Below are positions 1-9,200 of a stretch of DNA of 64,000 bases, in pieces. The translations under genes and the position numbers were made by a program. How positions within the stretch are numbered: the stretch's first letter is position 1; each line of letters begins with the position of its first letter. Below the pieces are notes generated by a model. That model saw nothing but the letters and a program-made list of their open reading frames with translations, searched no databases and was not told the DNA's origin. Source of the DNA: Dyadobacter sp. CY326 (GTDB lineage Bacteria > Bacteroidota > Bacteroidia > Cytophagales > Spirosomataceae); NCBI RefSeq assembly GCF_021390515.1, contig NZ_JAJUXI010000010.1, forward strand, positions 1 to 64,000, in the 5' to 3' direction.

Positions 1-1
1 C

Positions 2-32
2 AAAGACCATCTCAAAAGGATGGTCTTTTTTT
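2..32 (+). terminator. Intrinsic terminator upstream of the 5S-like element
   Basis: A perfect 10-bp stem (2-11 with 19-28) with a 7-nt loop is followed by a run of T at 26-32. It would end a plus-strand transcript arriving from left of the window, possibly an rRNA operon. Its place just before the 5S-like element means that element is probably not the normal distal 5S of such an operon. Confidence 0.8.
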
Positions 33-36
33 GTGC

Positions 37-252
37 CCTAGGCCTGGGCGGTGCCACGTTCGCTTCACCTCTTCCCAGGCTGGGCCGCACAGGCTTGAAC
101 AGAGAAGTTAAGCGCGGCTGCCTAAGCGGGGCTAGCTAAGCGGGAGGCGCCTAAGCGGGGCTGCCTAAGCGGGGATGGTCTAAGCTCAGAACCGCCGATG
201 ATAACGCCCCACGCAGGCTTGCCTCAAACCTGGAGAGTAGGTCAGGCCAAGG
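37..252 (+). rRNA. Expanded 5S-rRNA-like element (possible 5S pseudogene)
   Basis: The segment carries the Bacteroidota 5S rRNA signatures in order: TTCACCTCTTCCCA (64-77), GAACAGAGAAGTTAAGC (97-113), GCCGATG (194-200) and GGAGAGTAGGTC (232-243). The termini pair as a helix I: 37-46 with 243-252, ten positions with one A-A mismatch. It is about 216 nt instead of about 110-120 nt. The excess sits in three places: about 15 nt in the loop between the first two motifs (78-96), about 72 nt after TTAAGC, and about 16 nt before GGAGAGTAGG. The middle insert is a tandem repeat of 14-15 nt, with TAAGC at 109, 123, 137, 152, 166 and 181. Removing the inserts leaves a 5S of normal size. Known 5S genes with inserts exist (Halococcus morrhuae), but a decaying copy is equally possible. 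Derivation from 5S is fairly certain; function is unknown. Confidence 0.65.
109..185 (+). repeat. 14-15 nt tandem repeat inside the 5S-like element
   Basis: Six TAAGC cores occur at 109, 123, 137, 152, 166 and 181, spaced 14, 14, 15, 14 and 15 nt. The four inner units read CTAAGCGGG(G) plus a variable GC-rich spacer. The first core is the conserved AAGTTAAGC of 5S rRNA, which suggests slippage or duplication starting from the native sequence. Confidence 0.85.
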
Positions 253-422
253 AGGTAGCCACCAAAATTAAACTAAAAGCCTTTTAATGCTTAAAGTGGA
301 ATGGTGCAAAGCCGTAGTGCCTAGTGGGTATTTTCGATCAGTCCTAATAGCTAGTCGACAAACTTTAACAAACGTAGACCCACAGTCTTCGCATCGATCA
401 TATATATCTATTCTTAAAGCAC

Positions 423-461
423 AAAAAAACCTCAACTTGCTTCAAATGAGCTCATTGAGGT
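423..461 (-). terminator. Terminator of tRNA-Leu
   Basis: The stem 429-435 with 455-461 is followed, in the minus direction, by seven T (A423-429 on the plus strand). It lies just downstream of the minus-strand tRNA. Confidence 0.75.
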
Positions 462-471
462 CTTAATGTAG

Positions 472-555
472 TGCCGAAGATGGGACTCGAACCCACACAG
501 GGCAACCCCCACACGCCTCTGAAACGTGCGTGTCTACCAATTTCACCACTTCGGC
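472..555 (-). tRNA. tRNA-Leu (CAG anticodon)
   Basis: Read on the minus strand this is an 84-nt class II tRNA. The acceptor stem GCCGAAG pairs with CTTCGGC, followed by discriminator A. The D-arm contains the leucine-type AAATTGGTAGAC. The anticodon stem CACGT/GCGTG encloses the loop TTCAGAG, giving anticodon CAG. The T-arm carries GGTTCGAGTCC. A long variable arm is present, as expected for leucine tRNA. CCA is not encoded. Confidence 0.95.
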
Positions 556-629
556 ATAAAAACTGGTTGACAAAAGTAGTAATGTTTGGGACTTTGTCTG
601 CTCTTGCAACCGAAAAGTGGTGAAACTTT

Positions 630-2030
630 TTACACCTGGATGTTTTCGAATTGTGCTGGTATATGGATATTTTGAAAGCCCGCCTGTTCGAGTTTCAGTT
701 TGAATGCAACTTGTGTTTCGTATTCTCCATGAACTAAAAAAACTTGTTTGACTTTCTCAGGTGCCTGGCAGGATAAAAATGCAAGCATTTCGTTATAATC
801 CCCATGACCTGAGAACGATTCCATCGAGGCAACCTGGCAACGCACATCAAATTGTTCACCGAAAATATTCACAATCTTTTCTCCGCGCTTCAATGCTCCT
901 GCGAGTGTGTTTTCAGAAGCATATCCTACTAGTAATACCGTTGAATTCGGATCGCCAACATTGTTCTTGATGTGGTGTTTGATTCGGCCAGCTTCTGCCA
1001 TTCCAGAGGCGGAAATGATGATGCAAGGCTCTCTATTATCATTCAAGGCAATTGACTCATTCACATCTGAAATGTAATGAAGATACGGAAACGCAAATGC
1101 GTCGCCATCCTTTTCAATATAAGCCAGAATTTCCGGATTGAAGCATTCATCATGTTCCTTCATAATGCTTGTAGCACGAATTGCGAGCGGACTGTCGATA
1201 TAGACAGGAATTTTGGGCAGTTGGCCGGAACTGGCTAATTGATCCAAAGCATAAATAAGCTCTTGTGTACGGTCAATAGCAAAGGCTGGAATAATCAGCT
1301 TGCCCTTCCTTTTTACACAAGTCTCGTGGACAATTTGTAAAAGATGACCTCGCATGTCAGTTTGCTTTTGATGCAGCCGGTCTCCATAAGTCGATTCGCA
1401 AATAATAATGTCTGCTTGTGGAAATGCATCTGGCTTTCGTAGAATGCGATCTTCGGGTCGACCAATGTCACCGGTGAATGTTAATTGTTTGACTACTCCG
1501 CCATCAGGAATGGTTAAATGCACGGCGGCGCTTCCAAGCAAATGTGCGGCATCTGTTAGTGAAACCGAAATTTCATTATCATTTCCCAAATGAAACTTTT
1601 CTCTATAATTGACAGGCGTAAATAAGGCCAGTGCATTCGCAGCGTCGGTTGCATTGTACAACTCCGATAATAGGGGTCTTCCCTGCTTTTTGCGACGCTT
1701 ATTTATACGCTCCACATCCATTTCCTGAATATGCGCACTGTCCAGAAGCATAACTTTGCAAAGATCTGCGGTGGCGGCGGTGCAATAGATAGGACCGTTG
1801 AAACCTTGCTTAACGAGCCGGGGAATTAATCCTGAATGATCAATATGGGCATGCGATAAGATTAAATAGTCTACCTCGGATGGTTTAAAACCGAAGTTTT
1901 CATTTAGTTCATCTGTCTGAATGCCCTGAAACAATCCGCAATCAAGCAAAATCTTTGTTCCCTTTTCGGTTGTAATTAAATGTTTGCTGCCTGTAACTGT
2001 CCTTGCAGCTCCAAAAAACTGAATGTTCAT
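630..2030 (-). CDS. MBL-fold beta-CASP RNA-processing nuclease
   Basis: This 466-residue protein belongs to the metallo-beta-lactamase/beta-CASP family of RNA nucleases (YSH1/CPSF73-like). Visible motifs are the zinc-binding HAHIDH at residues 60-65, a downstream AHLLGSA histidine motif, TGDIGR with the metal Asp, the ESTYGDR segment that opens the beta-CASP domain, and a C-terminal VHGE motif of the RMMBL region. The family cuts RNA in a zinc-dependent way; the substrate here is unknown. It lies 13 bp downstream of hpt on the same strand, so the two are probably cotranscribed. No signal peptide is seen, so it is expected in the cytoplasm. Confidence 0.88.
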   Translation of the reverse strand: MNIQFFGAARTVTGSKHLITTEKGTKILLDCGLFQGIQTDELNENFGFKPSEVDYLILSHAHIDHSGLIPRLVKQGFNGPIYCTAATADLCKVMLLDSAHIQEMDVERINKRRKKQGRPLLSELYNATDAANALALFTPVNYREKFHLGNDNEISVSLTDAAHLLGSAAVHLTIPDGGVVKQLTFTGDIGRPEDRILRKPDAFPQADIIICESTYGDRLHQKQTDMRGHLLQIVHETCVKRKGKLIIPAFAIDRTQELIYALDQLASSGQLPKIPVYIDSPLAIRATSIMKEHDECFNPEILAYIEKDGDAFAFPYLHYISDVNESIALNDNREPCIIISASGMAEAGRIKHHIKNNVGDPNSTVLLVGYASENTLAGALKRGEKIVNIFGEQFDVRCQVASMESFSGHGDYNEMLAFLSCQAPEKVKQVFLVHGEYETQVAFKLKLEQAGFQNIHIPAQFENIQV

Positions 2031-2043
2031 AAATGTGATTTGA

Positions 2044-2571
2044 TCAAGCTAAAACGTAAAGCGAATCTAAATTTCGCCCGATTCCATCATAGTCTAAGCC
2101 ATAGCCGACCACGAATTTATTTCCAATGTTAAATCCAATGTATTTAAGATCAATGGAGGTTTGCAAAGCTTCCGGTTTGTGAAGCAATGTGGCAATCGCC
2201 ACGGAAGCAGGAGCGAGGCCATTTAATTGGCTCAATAATTGAGACATTGTCAGGCCTGTGTCTACAATGTCTTCGATAATGATCACGTCGCGGCCTTCAA
2301 TGTTATTATCCATTCCGATGATTTCCCGAACCTCACCTGTCGATTCGGTTTTTGCATAAGAAGAAAGCCTTATAAAGCTAATTTCGCAGGTTAGGGGGAT
2401 TCTTTTGACCAATTCGCTTGCAAAGAGAAAGGCGCCATTTAAAACAACGACAAATATCGGACAGCGTCCTTGATAATCATTGGTGATTTCGTTGGCAAGC
2501 GTGGTAATGCGATTTTCTATATCTTCCCGGGAAATTAAAGGGACGAACGTCTTGTCCAGAATGTTGATCAT
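2044..2571 (-). CDS. hpt: Hypoxanthine phosphoribosyltransferase
   Basis: The 175-residue protein has the normal length for HPRT. It converts hypoxanthine or guanine plus PRPP to IMP or GMP in purine salvage in the cytoplasm. The PRPP loop reads IIEDIVDTGLT at about residues 98-108, preceded by the hydrophobic strand typical of type I phosphoribosyltransferases, and the N-terminal VVLNGAFLF strand is also typical. It precedes the MBL nuclease gene by 13 bp. The start ATG is well placed and no better alternative is visible. Confidence 0.92.
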   Translation of the reverse strand: MINILDKTFVPLISREDIENRITTLANEITNDYQGRCPIFVVVLNGAFLFASELVKRIPLTCEISFIRLSSYAKTESTGEVREIIGMDNNIEGRDVIIIEDIVDTGLTMSQLLSQLNGLAPASVAIATLLHKPEALQTSIDLKYIGFNIGNKFVVGYGLDYDGIGRNLDSLYVLA

Positions 2572-2734
2572 AATTGGGTGTCATTTTACCGAATCAGCAT
2601 GAGCCGATTGATAATAATTTGTTTCTCAGCAGTTCAAATTTGCATGAGTCAATATTAACTCTTTTTTCAAAAACCTAACCAGTAGCAAACGTAAAATATA
2701 AAACACACGTTAATTAGTGAGATTTGCCCCTGAT

Positions 2735-3961
2735 ATGAAAAGTTTGATAATCCATATAATCGCATCCTTTTGCCTGGTTGTGTCTGCTGCACAACTGGCT
2801 TCGGCTCAATTGTATTCCTCTGCTGAGTTGGACAAGAATTATGACATGATTCTCAAAAACCCGAGTGTGCAGATCGAGTCCACGGAGGCGATCAATATGC
2901 TTTATAATTACAAATTCGCCGAAGCAGATGCTGAATTTCGCTGGCTGAAATATCGCTATCCCAAACACCCGATGCCACATTTTTTGATGGGATTGGCTGA
3001 ATGGTGGAAAATTGTGCCGAATACAGAAAACGAATCGCACGATAAAGCTTTTCTTGCGCAAATGGATTCAACAATCAATTTGGCAGAAGAGCTTTACGAA
3101 AATGAGAAAAATAAGGTTGAACCTGCGTTTTTCTTGGCTGCGGCTTATGCATTCAAAGGACGTTTGTATGCGGAGCGCGAAAGCTGGACCAAGGCAGCAT
3201 TCGCTGGCAAGAAATCGTTGAAATATTTTGAGCAATGTAAAGGAAATGGTGATCTGACCCCGGAATTGCTTTTTGGAGATGGACTTTATAATTACTACGC
3301 GGAATGGGTTCCGAAAGAATATCCGATCTTGAAACCGGTTATGTCATTATTTCCAAAAGGCAATAAGAAGCTTGGAGAACAGCAACTCGAAAAAGTGGGA
3401 AACAATGCATTTTACACGCGCGTTGAAGCCAGATATTTTTTGCTGCAAATTTATAGCATGGAGAATGAGCATAGCAAAGCGTATGAGATGGCTAAATATA
3501 TGTGGCAAACCTATCCGAACAACCCTTATTTCGAACGTTATTTTTGCCGAACTGCTTTTGTGACCGGGAAAATGGGTGAAGCTGAAAGAGCTGCTCAAAA
3601 CATAATTGACAAAATCAGTCAGGGAATGCCGGGTTATGAGGGCGTGAGTGGCCGTAATGCGGCTTATGTGCTTGCCTACTACAACATGACTTACCACAAA
3701 AATTACGATCAGGCGGGCAAATTTTACCAGAAAGCAATTGATTATTCCAAACAGACCAATTCGCTGAACGCCGGCTATTACGTGTCGTCTCTGATTGGTC
3801 TGGGGAAAATCGCGGAAACGAAAAAGGACTACGACGAAGCACTGCGTTTTTATAAGCAAGCTGCCGATAGCGCCGACAAGAAAACCAGTCAGGATAAGGA
3901 GGCAAAAACGGCCATTGCAAATCTAAAAAAACTAAAACGCGATCAGCGTAAAAAACGATGA
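2735..3961 (+). CDS. Secreted tetratricopeptide-repeat protein
   Basis: The reading frame is open from a GTG at 2717, but the ATG at 2735 puts a standard signal peptide (MKSLIIHIIASFCLVVSA, cut near ASAQ) at the N-terminus, so I prefer it (408 residues). The rest is helical with TPR-like pairs, for example AEADAEFRWLKYRYPKHP near residue 65 and further repeats near the C-terminus, and ends in a Lys/Arg-rich tail. TPR proteins act as protein-protein scaffolds; this one should be periplasmic. I cannot assign a partner. It is monocistronic and faces the M20 dipeptidase gene with a 16-bp gap. Confidence 0.82.
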   Translation: MKSLIIHIIASFCLVVSAAQLASAQLYSSAELDKNYDMILKNPSVQIESTEAINMLYNYKFAEADAEFRWLKYRYPKHPMPHFLMGLAEWWKIVPNTENESHDKAFLAQMDSTINLAEELYENEKNKVEPAFFLAAAYAFKGRLYAERESWTKAAFAGKKSLKYFEQCKGNGDLTPELLFGDGLYNYYAEWVPKEYPILKPVMSLFPKGNKKLGEQQLEKVGNNAFYTRVEARYFLLQIYSMENEHSKAYEMAKYMWQTYPNNPYFERYFCRTAFVTGKMGEAERAAQNIIDKISQGMPGYEGVSGRNAAYVLAYYNMTYHKNYDQAGKFYQKAIDYSKQTNSLNAGYYVSSLIGLGKIAETKKDYDEALRFYKQAADSADKKTSQDKEAKTAIANLKKLKRDQRKKR

Positions 3962-3977
3962 AAGAGTTGCCAAGTCA

Positions 3978-5348
3978 TCAAGACCTGACAAGTTTCAATG
4001 CTGCGTAATGCTTAAAAAATAGCGGAATCGTTTCTATTCCCTTATAATAATTGAAAAGACCATAACTTTCATTAGGTGAGTGTAAGGCGTCAATGTCCAG
4101 CCCGAAACCCATCAAGATGCTCTTCCTTCCCAATTCTTGTTCAAATAAGGCAACAATGGGAATGCTTCCGCCACCGCGCGTAGGAATAGGCTTTTTACCA
4201 AATGACTCTTCCATGGCCATTTCGGCCGCCTGATATTCAACAGAATCAGTTGGCGTAACATAAGGCAAACCACCATGATGCGGCATCACCTTAACCTTCA
4301 CAGACGCAGGTGCAATGGATTCAAAATGCTTCGTAAATATTTCGAGAATTTCGTTATCTGTTTGGTTAGGAACCAGACGCATTGAAATTTTTGCATTAGC
4401 CTTTGATGGAAGCACTGTTTTTGCTCCCTCACCAATGTAACCTCCCCAAATGCCGTTCACGTCCAATGTTGGGCGAACGGACGTTCTTTCAATCGTTGAA
4501 TAACCCGCTTCACCGGCGATATCATCAATTTGGAGATCATTTTTATATTCGTCCAAATCAAATGGAGCCGCATTCAATGCCGCTCGCTGATCTGCCGTCA
4601 AATCTTCAACATTGTCGTAAAAGCCTGGAATCGTAATGTGACCGTTTTCATCTTTGAGTGAAGCGATCATCTCGCACAGCACATTGATTGGATTGGCTAC
4701 GCCGCCGCCATAAACTCCCGAATGCAGATCGCGATTGGCTCCCACAACTTCTACTTCCACATAAGTCAGGCCGCGTAAACCGGTTTCAATAGAAGGGACA
4801 TCATTGGCAATAATGCTCGTGTCAGAAATCAGGATCGTATCGCATTTCAGCAAATCCTTATGCTCCCTGACAAAATCACCCAAATGCGACGAGCCGATTT
4901 CCTCTTCACCCTCAATCATTATTTTCACATTGCATACAAGATTTCCAGTCGCAAGCATTGTTTCCAATGCCTTAATGTGCATGTAAAACTGCCCTTTGTC
5001 ATCACAAGATCCGCGTGCATAAATGCGCTCATTCTTGATAACAGGCTCAAATGGCGGTGAATTCCAAAGTTCGTAGGGATCAGCTGGCTGAACATCATAA
5101 TGTCCATAAATGAGCACAGTCGGGAGCGCTGGGTCAACGATCTTTTCTCCATAAACCACGGGATGGCCGGGCGTTTCAAAAATTTCAGCCCGATCTGCGC
5201 CTGCATCTGAAATCCGGTCGCGGACGTAAGCGGCTGCATTGAGCATATCCTGCTTGAACTTAGAGTCTGCGCTGACAGATGGAATGCGCAACAAATCCAA
5301 AAGCTCATTCAAAAACCTTTCCTTATTCTCATTTATATATTGAAGCAT
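3978..5348 (-). CDS. M20 family dipeptidase
   Basis: This 456-residue zinc metallopeptidase of family M20 (CNDP/PepV-like) probably hydrolyses dipeptides in the cytoplasm. The metal site can be followed: YGHYDVQP at about residues 81-88 (His83, Asp85), CDDKGQ at 115-120 with the bridging Asp, and EGEEEIGS at about 147-154 with the catalytic Glu pair. A dimerisation insert with LHSGVYGG follows, then the terminal metal His in the ALHSPNES segment. Length is normal. No signal peptide is visible. Confidence 0.9.
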   Translation of the reverse strand: MLQYINENKERFLNELLDLLRIPSVSADSKFKQDMLNAAAYVRDRISDAGADRAEIFETPGHPVVYGEKIVDPALPTVLIYGHYDVQPADPYELWNSPPFEPVIKNERIYARGSCDDKGQFYMHIKALETMLATGNLVCNVKIMIEGEEEIGSSHLGDFVREHKDLLKCDTILISDTSIIANDVPSIETGLRGLTYVEVEVVGANRDLHSGVYGGGVANPINVLCEMIASLKDENGHITIPGFYDNVEDLTADQRAALNAAPFDLDEYKNDLQIDDIAGEAGYSTIERTSVRPTLDVNGIWGGYIGEGAKTVLPSKANAKISMRLVPNQTDNEILEIFTKHFESIAPASVKVKVMPHHGGLPYVTPTDSVEYQAAEMAMEESFGKKPIPTRGGGSIPIVALFEQELGRKSILMGFGLDIDALHSPNESYGLFNYYKGIETIPLFFKHYAALKLVRS

Positions 5349-5394
5349 CTCGTATTTGTTGAATTGAAATTATGGGACATTAGCCCGTCAAGAT

Positions 5395-5437
5395 AAAAAA
5401 ATAGCCTCTAAGGTCGATCCTCAGAGGCTATTTTTTT
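5395..5437. terminator. Bidirectional terminator between plsY and the M20 gene
   Basis: The arms ATAGCCTCT (5401-5409) and AGAGGCTAT (5423-5431) form a perfect 9-bp stem flanked by seven A upstream and seven T downstream. It sits between two minus-strand genes and would terminate plsY transcription. Confidence 0.8.
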
Positions 5438-5449
5438 AAATGTATGTTG

Positions 5450-6106
5450 TTATTGACGGTTGTCTGACCTTGATTTTTTGAAAATCTTAACCCTGCTTTC
5501 ATTGCCATTCATCAGTCTGACAATGTTTTTTTGGTGTGTAAAAACAACCAGAATAAACATCGTAAATCCAAAGACAATCAGCAACGGCTCCGGATGCCCA
5601 AAAACGCCGAGCCACGAAAGCACTGGAAACGCAAGTGTTGCTAAAATTGAGCTTAATGAAACATATTGAGAAGCAAGAAGCGTCGCAATGAAGATCGTGA
5701 TGCAAACCAAGGCAAGTTCCGGATGAATTGCCAGCACCATTCCCAGCAAAGTCGCGATGCCTTTTCCACCTTTGAATCGAACAAAAACCGGGAAAATATG
5801 ACCGATGATTGCAATGATCCCGAAAAGGATTTTATACATCAGTAACTCAGTTTCGCCGATCTCATTCATGTAGAAAAGCATAGAAGCAAGACAAGTTGCA
5901 GTCCAACCTTTCAAAACATCAATCAGCATTACCACCGTTCCTGCACGCTTACCCAAAACCCTGAAAGTGTTGGTGGCGCCCGCATTTCCGCTGCCATGTT
6001 TTCTTACATCAATTCCAAAGTAACCTATTCCGTACCAGACTGAACTGGGTATTGATCCTAACAAGTAGGCAGCGATAATTGTAATTATTAATAAGGCAAT
6101 ACTCAT
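5450..6106 (-). CDS. plsY: Glycerol-3-phosphate acyltransferase PlsY
   Basis: The 218-residue integral membrane protein transfers acyl groups from acyl-phosphate to glycerol 3-phosphate, the first step of phospholipid synthesis. The three PlsY motifs are present: LLGSIPSSVWYG near the N-terminus, HGSGNAGATNTFRVLGK, and FKGGKGIATLLG. About five membrane segments are visible. The C-terminal tail is basic. It stands alone, ended by the terminator at 5395-5437. Confidence 0.95.
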   Translation of the reverse strand: MSIALLIITIIAAYLLGSIPSSVWYGIGYFGIDVRKHGSGNAGATNTFRVLGKRAGTVVMLIDVLKGWTATCLASMLFYMNEIGETELLMYKILFGIIAIIGHIFPVFVRFKGGKGIATLLGMVLAIHPELALVCITIFIATLLASQYVSLSSILATLAFPVLSWLGVFGHPEPLLIVFGFTMFILVVFTHQKNIVRLMNGNESRVKIFKKSRSDNRQ

Positions 6107-6259
6107 ATTGTACTATTCGCAGAAAAATTTAAACGTTGAAATGTATTTTTCAAAAATACGATAGTTGAAGGATTTTACAAGCAAAACGAATACAAAACTA
6201 ACATTATACAAGCGAATTTTCAAGTTGTAGCATTAACTATTGTAAATTCTACATTTACA

Positions 6260-9200
6260 TTAAAATCCTTCGGTTGGTTCCACTTTCTTCTTTTTGGCTT
6301 CTGTGGGAACAACCTTCTTTTTCGTTGTTTTCGCGGCCAACTTGGCTTTTTTAATTGCTGGTTGATAGAAGTCATCAAAGCGGTTTACAAATGCATCTTT
6401 CTCCTCAGAGCCGATAGAAACCAGTGACATATCTTTCGATTTCACATTTTTTGATTTCGCTGTAATCTGATCATTGAAATCAACCTGCGATGAAACTACA
6501 CCAAGCTCGCCCAATTTGTAGTCAAAATAATACCACACATCCGGTGAGGCCTGTAAGAACAGACTGAATTCATCGCCATCAACGGAGCGTCTAATTTCCA
6601 GAACGCCTTCCATTTGCGCATTAATGTTGTTTCTGCCCAAATTGGCAACGCCAATCGGACCTTGAGAATAATAGGAGCCGTGCGACGCAGACCAATGCAA
6701 ATTTACATTCGACAACAGCATGGGCACGTCCAGAGCAGGGGAGGCTTCAAATAAAGGTTTGTAACCAGCGGCAGTCAGCTTAGCGTATGCGTCAGTCGCT
6801 TTGGAACCGATTAAGGCAGATAATTTTTTGTTCAATTGCTCTGCGTCATCATCCGCCGCAGTGCTGTTTTGCTCTTCCAGATTAACCTCGACGATTTTAG
6901 CCGCCAATGGTTGCGAGATTGGCTCCAATGCCGGTAACTTCATCAGCAACATGGTGTTGAATGAAAATCTTGCGCTATCAACCTGCGCTTCACCTGTTCC
7001 CACGGATTGAAGCCATTGCGCTCCTGTCAGTTTCAAAGGTCCCGAAAATGTCGCCAAACCAGTTTTATCATCAAACCGCAAAGCATTGGCTTCATCAATC
7101 AGCCCATCAGCGCCGGGAGGAGGCAAAACTTTAAACGCCTTTTCGTCTTCATCATAATTCAGCGCGCCTTGTGCAAGATAAACGTCTTCGTCACCATCCG
7201 ATTCTTTTGGTGATAAAAACGACATGTACATGCCACGTGCCTCATTGTAATGCAAGCCAACCGAAAGCGGAATTTCGTGCTCATTTTTTAGGTCCTTATC
7301 GATTTTAATGGCAATCGTTTCTCCGGGTGCTTCTTTGTATACAATCCAGGAGCTCTGGAAATCCTTCCTGAACTTGATCACAGGCTTCACAAAACCATCC
7401 AATTGAAGCGAAGGCTCGTAAGCAATAAGGTTAATCCCTCCTTTATATTGAATGCGTGGTGAGAGGATCAGATTTTCGGCTTCCTTAATGTCGGCGCGGG
7501 CAGTTGTGTAATATTTAATGGCCCCTGGTGCCTGATTATTATTACGCTGCTTTTTCCCTTCTGTCGCTTCGCCCATTTCCCTCAACTCGAAATTTTGCAT
7601 TTTAATGTTGAAAGTGTCTTTCCGGGCGGTAATATATTGATATGTGGCCGAACCCTCAAAGTGATTGCGCGAATCAATGCGAATGTCCGCGTCACGCATT
7701 CTGTGCGACGTATTTAATGTATCAATCTCAATGCGCGCTTTTTTCAAAGGAGCAATTTTCCCTTTGCTGTCCACGCTCACCAAGCCGCCGTCGGGAATGA
7801 TCTTCACGTCCGCAGTTTGTATAAATGGAACGCCCTTAATGTTCAATGTTACTTTCTCAACATCATAAATGGCCTCAGAACCATTGAAAGTAAGTCCTTC
7901 CTGATCCGGGTCCATGGATGTATAAGACGAAGTTTCGCCAAAACCCTTCATCAAAATCGTTTTCTTGGCCATGTCCCATTTCGCACTGCCAATCAATGTT
8001 TTATAGGAAGCCGTAGGAATTTCCATCCCTGATGAGTCCGTGCCGAAGCCAGTTTCATCCGTCAGGAAGTTGGCAATGCCCGTTTTGAAGTTAAAATCAA
8101 TGTTAACATTCTTGCCGGTGAGCAACTTTTTTGTAGACTTTTGATCCACACTATTGATCGCAAATTCCGAGCGATTTGCCAGATAACCATCTTTATTGAA
8201 TTTAATGTCAGGTGAGGAGAGCTCAGAATCAGGCCGTTTCAGCTTTCCGCTTCCATATAATCCGCTCGATCGCAACAACAAGCTGCCTTCCAGACTCGTC
8301 GTTCCTTTGTAAAACGAAAACGACTTGCCCTGCGTGTTAATGAACATGCTGTCCGCATTGGGATACCATTTCAATGCATAATCCTTTAATTCAACCGCCG
8401 GGAAATAACCCTGGCCAATGGTTGCCTCCTTAATGCTTGCCACATCACCAGACGCCATCAGCGAATCGGCGGTCAGCAATATATTTTTTGCGGTCATGGA
8501 GGCAGACATGTATTTCAAAACAGCCTTGGAATGAAGTCCGCTGTTGTCCATCCTCAGCGTGTCCGTAAACCGTGCCATTGCTTTGCCTTCATACAGTTTC
8601 ATGTCGGTCAATGGTGGCTTGTATTCGAAGCCAAGCGAATTATCAGGCATGCTTTTCAAAACCGTTTGAATCAGCGGAATGATGCCATTTGAATTGAACG
8701 CGCCCTCAAAAATTACATCGCGCTCATCCAATCCACCCATATCAATCTTCGGAATCTTGAAATTAACCTCTCTCGGGTAAATGACCGTTCCGCGTTCAGG
8801 CTGATCAAAATAAACCATCATCCCCTCCTCCACAACAAGCCGGGGCGATTTTTTCATGCCTTTCTGAATCCCGGATTTGTTCTTTGGATCGCTCAGATAA
8901 AACGTCCCGCCCTTTTCATACTTGACGTGACCTCCAACTTCGCCACTCTGTCCTTTGGCAAATTTTTCCCTTGGTGTAAATGTGATGGAATCGGAGGGAG
9001 CCACATTAACGAAGAATTGATTGTAATCAAATTTGAGATTAAGCCCTCTAAACTGGTAATTGGAAGCCACCATCTGGCCATTTAATGTGAAATTCCTGTT
9101 TTTACCAATAATCAGTTTTTTGTCCGAAGGAACAGCGTAGATTTTCAGAGAATCACTAACCACAAATCTGGAAACGCCTAACACAGTAAGCATTGTATCA

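Noticed and set aside
253-420. Bases around 334-352 (CGATCAGTCCTAATAGCTAG) recall the 3' end of 23S rRNA, so a duplicated 23S tail was considered.
   Set aside because: The similarity is short and the expected 23S-then-5S order is reversed here. I cannot separate it from chance without an alignment.
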